A stretch of DNA of 64,000 nucleotides, taken from NCBI RefSeq assembly GCF_028765165.1, contig NZ_JARADB010000009.1:1-64000 (forward strand). Reading direction: 5' to 3'. The stretch comes from Paenibacillus sp. MAHUQ-63 (GTDB lineage: Bacteria > Bacillota > Bacilli > Paenibacillales > NBRC-103111). The notes under the pieces were generated by a model, which was not told the origin of the DNA, made no database searches, and saw nothing but the letters and a program-made list of their open reading frames with translations. Shown here piece after piece: positions 7,595 to 15,090 of this stretch (position 1 is its first letter; every line of letters begins with the position of its first letter). A program made the position numbers and the translations under genes.

Positions 7595-7617
7595 AAATCG
7601 AAATGAGGCTGAAGAGA

Positions 7618-8586
7618 ATGAAAAATGCAATTGTTATTGGAGCAACGGGCGGGACGGGAGCAGCGATCACGGAAGAATTGGTCAAACGGGGGATTCGTAC
7701 CATTGCTTTTGGACGTTCGCGTCAGAAATTAGAGCAGTTTGCTAGAAGGCTGGGTAACCCTAACCATTTGACGCTTGCCATAGGAGATGCAATGCGCCCT
7801 GACGATATTGTAGCCCAGGCAGGCGGGGCCGACGTATTGTTCCATTGCGCGAATGTACCTTATCACGAGATGGTGAACAAGCTAATTCCGCTAGGCGAAT
7901 CGGTGATGGAGGCGGCAGAACGGCTTGCGATTAAAGTGGTAGCAATCGACGGAATTTATCCTTATGGAAGAAGGAAGATGGAGCTTGTCACGGAAGAGCA
8001 TCCCAAACAGCCTCATACGATAAAAGGAAAAGTACGGCTGGACTATGAACGGATGTTGTTCAGCAAGCGGTGGACGAAGGCCAAGGTTATGATTGCTCGC
8101 TTGCCTGATTATTATGGGCCTACGGCCAATGAAGCCTCGTATTTAGGCTCGACTCTGGAAGCGATAGCTGCCGGCAAAATGGCCTTTTTCGTCGGCAACA
8201 TGCATGTTCCCCGCGAATTCATCTATTTACCGGATGCGGCTTCGATGGTTGCCGAGCTGGCAGGCAAAGACTTCGCCTATGGACAAAACTGGCATATACC
8301 GGGTGCCGGGCTTATTTCGGGGCGAGAGATTGTACAGATTGCACAAAAAGCAAGCGGCCATGTTAAACCGGTCATTCCTTTGAAAAAATTAGGTTTATCG
8401 TTAATAGGTATGGGTGTGCCCGTGATGAAAGAAGTTGTCGAGATGCTTTATTTAACGGAAGAGCCGCTGACGCTAAGTGGTGAAAAATACAAACGGTTAA
8501 TCGGACCGATCACCGCGACGCCTTTCCAAGAGGGTATTGCCGCAACTGTACTGGCATTGAAGAAGAGTAAGGCTTCTTTTGTTTAA
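7618..8586 (+). CDS. NAD-dependent epimerase/dehydratase-like SDR
   Basis: A 322-residue extended short-chain dehydrogenase-like protein. The N-terminal nucleotide-binding motif is GATGGTGAAI, followed by FGRSRQKLEQF, and a DVLFHCAN segment matches the fourth strand of this superfamily. The catalytic Tyr-x3-Lys is not convincing: the IDGIYPYGRRK region has the tyrosine and a lysine in the right area. It may therefore act as an atypical NmrA/epimerase-like oxidoreductase. The ATG at 7618 follows GAGGCTGAAGAG. It shares an operator-like motif with the SRPBCC gene 38 bp downstream and probably forms one unit with it. Confidence 0.75.
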   Translation: MKNAIVIGATGGTGAAITEELVKRGIRTIAFGRSRQKLEQFARRLGNPNHLTLAIGDAMRPDDIVAQAGGADVLFHCANVPYHEMVNKLIPLGESVMEAAERLAIKVVAIDGIYPYGRRKMELVTEEHPKQPHTIKGKVRLDYERMLFSKRWTKAKVMIARLPDYYGPTANEASYLGSTLEAIAAGKMAFFVGNMHVPREFIYLPDAASMVAELAGKDFAYGQNWHIPGAGLISGREIVQIAQKASGHVKPVIPLKKLGLSLIGMGVPVMKEVVEMLYLTEEPLTLSGEKYKRLIGPITATPFQEGIAATVLALKKSKASFV

Positions 8587-8588
8587 TA

Positions 8589-8607
8589 GTAATTGGTCAA
8601 TCAATAA
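8589..8607 (+). promoter_or_regulatory. third GTAATTG operator-like site
   Basis: GTAATTGGTCAATCAATAA begins two bases after the SDR stop and is related to the two sites at 7534-7594, with ATTGGTCAAT as its palindromic core. Confidence 0.4.
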
Positions 8608-8624
8608 TAAGGAGATGAAATAAA

Positions 8625-9176
8625 ATGAATATATCGTTCAAGTCAAAAATATTCAAGATTAGCTTTCTTTTATTCATAGTTTTAATTGGTGGGGTCATTT
8701 TTGCGAGTCGCTTTGATGATTCAAAGCAGTCTACCATCGATGTCGATCGAAACGCCCAGGTCATCGTCGACCTGTCTGTCGAAATCAACGCTTCAGAGGA
8801 AACCGTATGGCGGATACAAACTGGTATCGACCAGTGGCCAGCATGGCAGAAAAACGTCACCCAAGCCCGGTTATCCGGCCCAATCGCGGTAGGAAGCACC
8901 TTCCAGTGGGAGACCCATGGGCTGCCTATCCATTCTACCATCCGCGAGGTTGATCCCATGAGACGGATTGTGTGGGGAGGACCGGCACAAGGCATCGAGG
9001 GTGTTCATGTATGGACCATCACTCCCACCGCCAAAGGAGTCATCGTGCATACGACGGAATCTTGGGACGGTCCGCCAGTAGCGGCTGATCCCGAAGGCAT
9101 GCGTGCGGCTCTCACGACCTCGCTCAATACCTGGCTCGCCGACCTCAAGACGACTGCCGAGGCGCAGACATCTTAA
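8625..9176 (+). CDS. membrane-anchored SRPBCC family protein
   Basis: A 183-residue protein with an N-terminal membrane or uncleaved signal segment (ISFLLFIVLIGGVIFA, about residues 12-27) and a C-terminal SRPBCC/polyketide-cyclase-like domain beginning VIVDLSVEINASEETVWRI and ending in the long helix RAALTTSLNTWLADLK. This helix-grip fold binds hydrophobic ligands. The membrane anchor is unusual, since most members are cytoplasmic. AAGGAGATG precedes the start. It probably belongs to one transcription unit with the SDR upstream. Confidence 0.8.
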   Translation: MNISFKSKIFKISFLLFIVLIGGVIFASRFDDSKQSTIDVDRNAQVIVDLSVEINASEETVWRIQTGIDQWPAWQKNVTQARLSGPIAVGSTFQWETHGLPIHSTIREVDPMRRIVWGGPAQGIEGVHVWTITPTAKGVIVHTTESWDGPPVAADPEGMRAALTTSLNTWLADLKTTAEAQTS

Positions 9177-9283
9177 AGTGGTGATGTGTGCTAGTCGAGT
9201 GGCTGGGATGGCAATCCTTATATTCAAAAGTTAAGGGCACTAATTGATTTTTACAGAGGACATTGTTCTGATCAAACGAGTTT

Positions 9284-9314
9284 ATCCTGCCAGAAAGCTG
9301 GCAGGATTTCTAGT
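9284..9314 (+). terminator. terminator hairpin
   Basis: ATCCTGCCAG and CTGGCAGGAT form a perfect 10-bp stem with an AAAG loop, followed by TTTCTAGTT. It separates the SRPBCC gene from the convergent glycosyltransferase gene. Confidence 0.65.
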
Positions 9315-9367
9315 TCCAACACGTTCAAACGATGGAGAGATATATCATGGATTATTAGATTTCATAA

Positions 9368-10279
9368 CTATAGAGATTCCTTCTTCGCAAATAACAGAAA
9401 TTTCATCCCTTTTAAGTAACCTACTGACGCATCTTTATTTTTCTTAACCAGTTCTTTACCTATCGAATACACAATAGTCCATAATAGGGCCCCGTAATTC
9501 AAAAGCCCTGCTTGTTTCATTTTAAGGAAATAGTAATGATTTACGACCTTGGCCTTAGCCACATTTTCGGCTTTATCCCTGGATTGAGGCGATTCGTGAT
9601 GGATGATTTTTAAACCCGGATCTATAACCAATCTGCCATATTGGCTTGCATAGCAGCACATATATAAATCATCGCCAACGGCATAATTTTCCATCCAGTT
9701 TAAAGGCTTCATGTCTTTAAGTGAACTCTTTTTAAATGACATATTGCACCCATGGAAAAATTCCGTTTCAAAAGTCGACTTGGCTTTATGCCAATTGGCT
9801 ATAGATCCTGCTAAACCGCTTTTGGACAATTTCCCCAACGAACGGGACATTTGAAACGTAGCTATTCCGAGCGCATTTGCTAGTTTGCTAGAATATAAAC
9901 CCTTGGCTATACCTCCTACTCCTGCCAGGCTTGCATCATCTTCGTAATTTTTTAGTAATTTGCTTATATAGTAAGGATCATCTAATTCAACATCATCATC
10001 TAGATAAAGGATAATTTCATGGGCGGCGATTCGGACACATTCAACCCTTGAAAGCCAAACTCCAGCTTTTAGTTTCTTAAAGTATGACAGCTTCATGCCT
10101 TTTATTTTTGATAAGATAGCTTCAAATATATGTAATTGTTCCTTATTGATATCTCCATCATCCACAATTAAAATCTCAACCTCACAATTAAGCTCAACCT
10201 GCCTACTGATGGATTCGATGCATTTGGTGATATCTGCAATTCGATTTCTAGTACAGATTGCAATTGTAATATTTTGCAA
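9368..10279 (-). CDS. family 2 glycosyltransferase
   Basis: A 303-residue GT-A-fold glycosyltransferase (GT2). The nucleotide-sugar part starts ITIAICTRNR, has VDDG in the second beta-alpha unit and the metal-binding LDDDVE. The C-terminal half holds the acceptor region with NWMENYAVGDDLYMCCY. No membrane helix is evident except weak hydrophobic stretches at the end (ALLWTIVYSIG). The start is TTG 10279, 7 bases after GGAGG; upstream in-frame ATGs at 10369 and 10303 lack a site and the first overlaps a terminator. It is an orphan gene, not in a polysaccharide cluster, so donor and acceptor are unknown. Confidence 0.85.
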   Translation of the reverse strand: MQNITIAICTRNRIADITKCIESISRQVELNCEVEILIVDDGDINKEQLHIFEAILSKIKGMKLSYFKKLKAGVWLSRVECVRIAAHEIILYLDDDVELDDPYYISKLLKNYEDDASLAGVGGIAKGLYSSKLANALGIATFQMSRSLGKLSKSGLAGSIANWHKAKSTFETEFFHGCNMSFKKSSLKDMKPLNWMENYAVGDDLYMCCYASQYGRLVIDPGLKIIHHESPQSRDKAENVAKAKVVNHYYFLKMKQAGLLNYGALLWTIVYSIGKELVKKNKDASVGYLKGMKFLLFAKKESL

Positions 10280-10319
10280 TTTTAACGCCTCCGATTGGTT
10301 CATCTGTTCTATAAAAGTA

Positions 10320-10358
10320 AAAAGAGTGTATAACTTTGGACAAGCTATACACTGTTTT
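10320..10358 (-). terminator. terminator of the DUF5667-like gene
   Basis: AGTGTATA and TATACACT pair around a 13-base loop. On the minus strand a CTTTTT run follows, 40 bp behind the stop of the gene at 10399. Confidence 0.75.
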
Positions 10359-10398
10359 TTGCTTTTCATTCACGAAGAGTAGGTACCAATAGCAATGA

Positions 10399-11418
10399 TT
10401 ATTCTTGTTTATTTCCCTTATTCTTATCGTTTCCTCTACCGTGCTCATTCCAGCTGCCGCCATGTTGATTATTGTTCTTTTTTTCTTTTTCTTGCGTGGA
10501 TCTATTTTTATCTTTGTTGTCTTTACCCTTTTTCATATGATCGGCTTGTTCCTCTACGGAGTCGTCTTGTTTTACTTGGATAGAGACAACAGCGTCGTTA
10601 CGAACTTGTGATGTTGCTGGTGATGGAACTGGAGACGGTGACGGAACTGCGGATGGAACCCATGAAGCAACGGGTTGCGGCTCATCTTTATCAGCTTGAT
10701 CTGTTACAACCTTGATTGTCTGCCCCTGTTGCGTTTTCTTTTCGATTTTAGACAGTTTTTTATCTAAGTGATCAAACGATTTTTCTATATTTTTCATTAG
10801 AGCTGACTGGGCTTTTGGATTCCCCACTTTTTCCAATGCGGAAGCCAAAGCCAGGATGTTGTGCTGTAAATCGGTTTTTACCTTCAGTACCTTCTCAGGG
10901 TGTTTGACTTCGATTTCACTATCGTTCTCAATTTTGGTTTCAGTTTGATCTGTTGCTGCAGTCGCTGTTTCCGTATTTACCGACGGTGTCGCAGACGCAG
11001 CGGGTGCAGATGTTTCGGATATCGACAAACCGGAAGCCTGTTCTGTTTTTTGGATCGCATTTTGTTGAGTTTCTAGCGACTTCTGAAGAGATAGGCTCGC
11101 TTCATTCGTTTTTCCCTTGGCGAATAAGGAGTTGGCCTCCCCAAGTCGTTCTTGGGCATAGGAGGTAAGCAATCTTGCTTCATTAATGTCATTAACAGTT
11201 AAGGCTAAGCGAATATTTTCGTACATGGTTTTTACGAAATAGAAGAAGTCTCCAGGCAATAAACTTGTGGTTTCCGTTTTATTCTCGGTTACGCTCACGG
11301 ATGCAGGCGTAGAGGACGGTGTTGGTGTCGGCATCTCTGAAGCGAATACACTGCTTGTGCCTACGCTAAAAACGAGTAGGCTAAGCATGGCGCTTTTGGT
11401 TATAAAATTGTATTTCAT
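10399..11418 (-). CDS. secreted DUF5667-like protein
   Basis: A 339-residue exported protein. It has a signal peptide (MLSLLVFSVGTSSVFA), a Thr/Pro/Ser-rich linker, then a helical domain from LLPGDFFYFVKTMYENIRLA to the LQKSLETQQ region that matches the DUF5667 type. A second helical segment (HPEKVLKVKTDLQHNILALA) and a Pro/Ser linker follow, then a highly charged, Asn/Lys/His-rich tail (KEKKNNNQHGG). DUF5667 domains are found on the extracytoplasmic side of envelope and anti-sigma-like proteins; the function is unknown. The ATG at 11418 is chosen because AGAGGTGG precedes it. Confidence 0.7.
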   Translation of the reverse strand: MKYNFITKSAMLSLLVFSVGTSSVFASEMPTPTPSSTPASVSVTENKTETTSLLPGDFFYFVKTMYENIRLALTVNDINEARLLTSYAQERLGEANSLFAKGKTNEASLSLQKSLETQQNAIQKTEQASGLSISETSAPAASATPSVNTETATAATDQTETKIENDSEIEVKHPEKVLKVKTDLQHNILALASALEKVGNPKAQSALMKNIEKSFDHLDKKLSKIEKKTQQGQTIKVVTDQADKDEPQPVASWVPSAVPSPSPVPSPATSQVRNDAVVSIQVKQDDSVEEQADHMKKGKDNKDKNRSTQEKEKKNNNQHGGSWNEHGRGNDKNKGNKQE

Positions 11419-11544
11419 ATGTACTGCCACCTCTTGTTTGTAATTTGTCGGCCGATACTAAGGTATACGAGACCTATGATTATTTTCAGGGGGCATGGGA
11501 ACGTATTCCCAGGAGCATTGTATCAGTTTGGGTGTTAAAAGCAT

Positions 11545-11583
11545 AAAGGCAGCCGGCCCAGATGAAGAGGGTCGACTGCCTTT
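11545..11583 (-). terminator. terminator behind merR
   Basis: AAAGGCAG and CTGCCTTT pair with a second inner stem (GGCCC/GGGTC). It lies just downstream of the minus-strand merR stop; the T-run on that strand is short. Confidence 0.55.
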
Positions 11584-11606
11584 AGATTCTTATTCGCCGT
11601 GGTCTT

Positions 11607-11966
11607 TTAGTAATTTTCCCCGCGATAATAGCGCTTCAGTTTGTTCTCCAAATGAACGAGCTGCGCTTCCTTCTCTTCAATATCTTTCAGCAGCTTTTGC
11701 TTTTGATCTTCAATCAGTCGGATTCGCTCCGGCAGGGTTGAGGTTCCTTCGTTCACCTTATCATAATACTTCTTGATGTCCTCCACACTCATCCCGGTTT
11801 CGCGCAGACATTTGATGAAAACCAGCCAGCTCAGATCCTCATTCGTATAAAGACGGTTATTCTGCTCGCTTCGGGCAGCAGGTTTCAAAAGTCCTTTTCT
11901 TTCGTAAAAGCGGATGGCTCCGATATTGATTCCAACTTCCTTCGCCACTTCTCCAATCGTTAACAT
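11607..11966 (-). CDS. MerR family transcriptional regulator
   Basis: A 119-residue MerR protein: the N-terminal winged helix reads LTIGEVAKEVGINIGAIRFY-ERKGLL and continues with the second HTH part (LYTNEDLSWLVFIKCLRETG), then a coiled-coil dimerisation helix (IRLIEDQKQKLLKDIEEKEA). There is no cysteine cluster, so metal sensing is unlikely; a small organic effector or redox signal is more probable. It is divergent from an SDR gene whose promoter has the long spacer typical of MerR-activated genes. Confidence 0.9.
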   Translation of the reverse strand: MLTIGEVAKEVGINIGAIRFYERKGLLKPAARSEQNNRLYTNEDLSWLVFIKCLRETGMSVEDIKKYYDKVNEGTSTLPERIRLIEDQKQKLLKDIEEKEAQLVHLENKLKRYYRGENY

Positions 11967-11995
11967 ACGAACCCTCTTTTATATAAAATTAGTTG

Positions 11996-12026
11996 TTGAC
12001 CTGCACTAAGTGTAGCATAGTAATTT
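11996..12026 (+). promoter_or_regulatory. MerR-type promoter of the SDR gene
   Basis: TTGACC (11996-12001) and TAATTT (12021-12026) are separated by 19 bp, and the spacer begins with the near-palindrome CTGCACT-A-AGTGTAG (12001-12015). A long spacer with a centred dyad is the classical layout of MerR-activated promoters. Confidence 0.65.
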
Positions 12027-12068
12027 ATAAATTGTTAAAGAAAAATCAATTGGGAAAGAAGGATTCGC

Positions 12069-12779
12069 ATGAAGAAGACCGCCTTTGTAACCGGAGCCAA
12101 TAAAGGAATCGGATTTGAAATCGTTAAGCAGTTAGGTGAAGCAGGCTGGAAAGTTATCCTTGGCGCACGCAGTGCCGAACGGGGGGAAGCCGCCGTTACC
12201 GAGTTAGCTTCCAAGGGGTTAGACGTAGAATTTGTACGAATTGATATGGGTGACTTGAAAACTATCGAACAGGCAACCGACACGATCAGCAAGAATTATC
12301 CGGACTTGAAGCTTCTGGTCAATAATGCTGGTATGCCCGGCGCTTTCTCCCGTTCATTTACGGATACCCAAGAGGAGGATCTGCGGAATGCCTTCGAAAC
12401 CAACTTTTTCGGGACCTTCCGTTTGAACCAGCGTTTGTTCCCGTTGATCAAAGAAAACGAAGGCACAATCGTCAATGTATCGACTGACATGGCTTCTCTG
12501 GACCATATGCAAAATGCCGAATTTACATTAAACGCATTCGATTATAACTCATCTAAAACGGCCAACAATGCCATGACACTATCGATGGCTTATGAAGTCA
12601 AAAACAGCAGCGCTCAAGTGTTCGCGGTAACGCCTGGCTTCACCACAACAGACCTTAACGGCAATGCTGCAGGCGGTAAATCGAAAGAAGCCGCCGCTGC
12701 GATTATAGTGGGGTATGCGACGGATGGCAAACGTCATAACGGCGAATTCTTGAATGAGAAGGGCGTTTACGCCTGGTAA
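12069..12779 (+). CDS. short-chain dehydrogenase/reductase
   Basis: A 236-residue classical SDR. The cofactor motif is TGANKGIG (residues 8-15), NNAG marks the fourth strand, and the catalytic Tyr-x3-Lys is YNSSK; the serine is in VNVSTDMAS. The family reduces carbonyls or oxidises alcohols with NAD(P)H, and this form resembles the carbonyl-reductase-like group. The product is not predicted. AAGAAGGA lies before the ATG. The divergent merR and the long-spacer promoter suggest activation by that regulator. A terminator follows at 12814. Confidence 0.9.
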   Translation: MKKTAFVTGANKGIGFEIVKQLGEAGWKVILGARSAERGEAAVTELASKGLDVEFVRIDMGDLKTIEQATDTISKNYPDLKLLVNNAGMPGAFSRSFTDTQEEDLRNAFETNFFGTFRLNQRLFPLIKENEGTIVNVSTDMASLDHMQNAEFTLNAFDYNSSKTANNAMTLSMAYEVKNSSAQVFAVTPGFTTTDLNGNAAGGKSKEAAAAIIVGYATDGKRHNGEFLNEKGVYAW

Positions 12780-12813
12780 CCCGCGTAGGATGCCTCCTAC
12801 TAACAGCAAATGA

Positions 12814-12844
12814 AAGATAGCCGGTTCATGGGGCTATCTTTTTT
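12814..12844 (+). terminator. intrinsic terminator
   Basis: AAGATAGCC pairs with GGCTATCTT and a run of Ts follows. Confidence 0.85.
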
Positions 12845-12913
12845 CATTTACATCATTCCCGCACAAGCAAGTATATGGAAATTTAATAGAATATAGTGAA
12901 AGAAGGTGGTTTT

Positions 12914-13143
12914 ATGGCAGAAATTTTCAGCGTTGGGACAAGTGTTCCTGGTGCATCGAGCGGTTCTCTTTCTCGTACTCCCTGCAAGAGCTCACAATCA
13001 CCTTTCAAGCCATCGATTCGAACGTTGCTTCAATATCCAACCAAAACTACTCCCTAACTGTACAGCTGGAACCAGGCTTGTTAGTCGGCGCAACAGTTAC
13101 AGGTCCCGTCACGTTCTCCGGTATTTCCTACTTGTACTCATAA
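12914..13143 (+). pseudogene. frameshifted small protein gene
   Basis: A clear ribosome-binding site (AGAAGGTGG) precedes ATG 12914, which reads MAEIFSVGTSVPGASS and then soon loses sense. From about 12963 the frame one base back gives a coherent 59-codon run with RFSFSYSLQELTITFQAIDS and ending VTGPVTFSGISYLYS before TAA at 13141. Together they make a protein of about 75 residues, so one base has probably been lost (or two gained) around 12955-12980. The first frame alone stops after 46 codons. The family is not recognised; the beta-rich end with GATVTGPVTF suggests a small structural protein. A strong terminator follows. Confidence 0.6.
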
Positions 13144-13181
13144 TCTACGTCGTTCCTGGACGGATGTTTGTTTAGTTAAGG

Positions 13182-13212
13182 AAGGCAGCCGACTTCAAGT
13201 GGCTGCCTTTTC
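13182..13212 (+). terminator. intrinsic terminator
   Basis: AAGGCAGCC pairs with GGCTGCCTT and is followed by TTCT. Confidence 0.75.
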
Positions 13213-13350
13213 TCCGTTACCGTTTTTCTTCCTGTATATTTTTATCACTGGTGGAGACGCAATAATTCAGCTTATAATAGCTTAAATTCGATGAAATTGA
13301 AGACACATAGAGAAACTAGCCATTTAATTGTCAGACAAAAGGGGATAACT

Positions 13351-15087
13351 ATGAATCTTATGAAACACCCGTGGAAGAAAAATGCGCTAAAAAGACTGAT
13401 TCTCTCGTTTATTTGTATTCTCTTACCCCTCTATATCCTTAGTATGATTATCTACAATTGGGGGATACGAACGCTGCAAGACGAAATCTCCAAATCGATG
13501 ATCTCGCAGGTATCGCAATATTTCAGTGGCTTGGAAGAGGATTTCAGACGGATCCAAACGCTGCAGTACGATGCCTTAACCGATGACAATCTTAACGCGC
13601 TCGGAGCGATTCCGGATTCCTTGAATGATATTGAGAAAATGCAAAGCATTTTACGACTTCAGCAGAGGCTCAATGCGATTCGAAACAGCTCCATGTATAT
13701 CAAAGATGTTTACGCTTACATACCGGCGATCCAAAAGAATGTGTCGGCGTTAACGATTTCCGCCTTCGATCAACAGCAATTTGAAAATCTGCGGAACATT
13801 CCATTTACACTGGATTCGCAGGTCATGAATGTGAACGGGGGACTATTTCTAAGCGCTGTGTATCCTTTCTCCACGCCAAGCAGTAAAAGAAGTCCGCTGT
13901 TCATTGTGGCGATCGAACTGTCGAAGGAAAAGCTGGAGGAGCATCTCAAATTGATGGTGAATTCTCCGGATGAAGGCTTGATTCTCAATAGCTCGCAATT
14001 CGTGATCTCCACGAGTCCCGACGCTGACTTCGATAAGGAAATCTCGCAGCATATGGTCATTAGCGGGAATATTGGCAAAGTGCAGAAGCTGGTCATTCAA
14101 GACAAGCACTACCTTGCCGTGTATACCGCCTCTCCCTTTTTTGGCGCCGTGTTAAGCAAGTATGTGCCGGAAGCCGCCGTGTTCGAACCGCTGCAGAAAT
14201 ACAGAAGCTGGTTTATCCTGCTAGCTGCCGTAGCTCTTATTATTATCGTCATTTACTCCTTATATGTGTATAAATACATTCATAAACCGCTGGATAAGCT
14301 GGTGAAAGCTTTCCGCAAAATCGAGTATGGCGATTTCGATGTTCAGATCGAGCATGGCATCAACGATGAGTTTCAGTATATATATACGCGGTTCAATGTG
14401 ATGTCGGGCAATTTGCAATCCTTGATCGACCAGGTATACAAACAACAAATTCTGACGCAGAAGGCCGAATTGAAGCAGCTGCAGTCTCAGATTAATCCTC
14501 ACTTTCTGTACAACAATCTCTTTATTCTTGGCACGATGGCCCGCGTTGGCGATTACGAGAATCTCGAGCAGTTTACGAATCAATTAGGCGAGTATTTCCA
14601 GTTCGTGACCCGAAATAGCTCGGATGAGGTACCGCTGTGGAAAGAAGTGAATCATGCCAAAGTGTACGCGGAAATTCAAGCCATGCGATTCGCGAACCGG
14701 CTGCGGGTTGAATTCGATGAGCTGCCGGAGCATATCGGTCACGTCATGGTGCCACGGTTAATTCTGCAGCCGATTATTGAGAATGCCTTCGAGCACGGTT
14801 TGGAAAGGAAGGCCGCGAACGGTATTCTGAGGATCCGGCTCGTTAAGAGCGATCATGAGATACGGATGATCGTGGAGGATAACGGCGAAGCGGTGGACGA
14901 TGAGCGAATCGCATCGCTTAATCAAGCATTAACCAAACATGAAGGGCTGGAGATAACCGGCATTCTGAATATCCACCAGCGCATCCGATTGAAGTTCGGA
15001 CCGTCCAGCGGGCTGTATGTGGAGCGAAGCGAATGGGGCGGCTTTAAAGCAACAATGGTCATCGATTACATGGGTGGAGGCGTATAG
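13351..15087 (+). CDS. YesM-type sensor histidine kinase
   Basis: A 578-residue membrane sensor. It has one helix near the N-terminus (LILSFICILLPLYILSMII), an extracytoplasmic domain of about 250 residues, a second helix (WFILLAAVALIIIVIYSLYV, near residue 290), a HAMP linker, the His_kinase phospho-acceptor QINPHFLYNNL (near residue 384) and an ATP-binding domain with IIENAFEHGLER. This is the YesM/LytS-like class that usually pairs with AraC-type regulators and senses carbohydrates. ATG 13351 follows AAAGGGGAT. A TATAAT box at 13273-13278 may be its promoter. The partner regulator starts 4 bases after the stop, and the transporter genes downstream are the probable targets. Confidence 0.93.
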   Translation: MNLMKHPWKKNALKRLILSFICILLPLYILSMIIYNWGIRTLQDEISKSMISQVSQYFSGLEEDFRRIQTLQYDALTDDNLNALGAIPDSLNDIEKMQSILRLQQRLNAIRNSSMYIKDVYAYIPAIQKNVSALTISAFDQQQFENLRNIPFTLDSQVMNVNGGLFLSAVYPFSTPSSKRSPLFIVAIELSKEKLEEHLKLMVNSPDEGLILNSSQFVISTSPDADFDKEISQHMVISGNIGKVQKLVIQDKHYLAVYTASPFFGAVLSKYVPEAAVFEPLQKYRSWFILLAAVALIIIVIYSLYVYKYIHKPLDKLVKAFRKIEYGDFDVQIEHGINDEFQYIYTRFNVMSGNLQSLIDQVYKQQILTQKAELKQLQSQINPHFLYNNLFILGTMARVGDYENLEQFTNQLGEYFQFVTRNSSDEVPLWKEVNHAKVYAEIQAMRFANRLRVEFDELPEHIGHVMVPRLILQPIIENAFEHGLERKAANGILRIRLVKSDHEIRMIVEDNGEAVDDERIASLNQALTKHEGLEITGILNIHQRIRLKFGPSSGLYVERSEWGGFKATMVIDYMGGGV

Positions 15088-15090
15088 ACA

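Noticed and set aside
12906-13175. 89-residue plus-strand frame
   Set aside because: It is the third frame over the frameshifted gene 12914-13143; its product is basic low-similarity sequence and it lacks its own ribosome-binding site.
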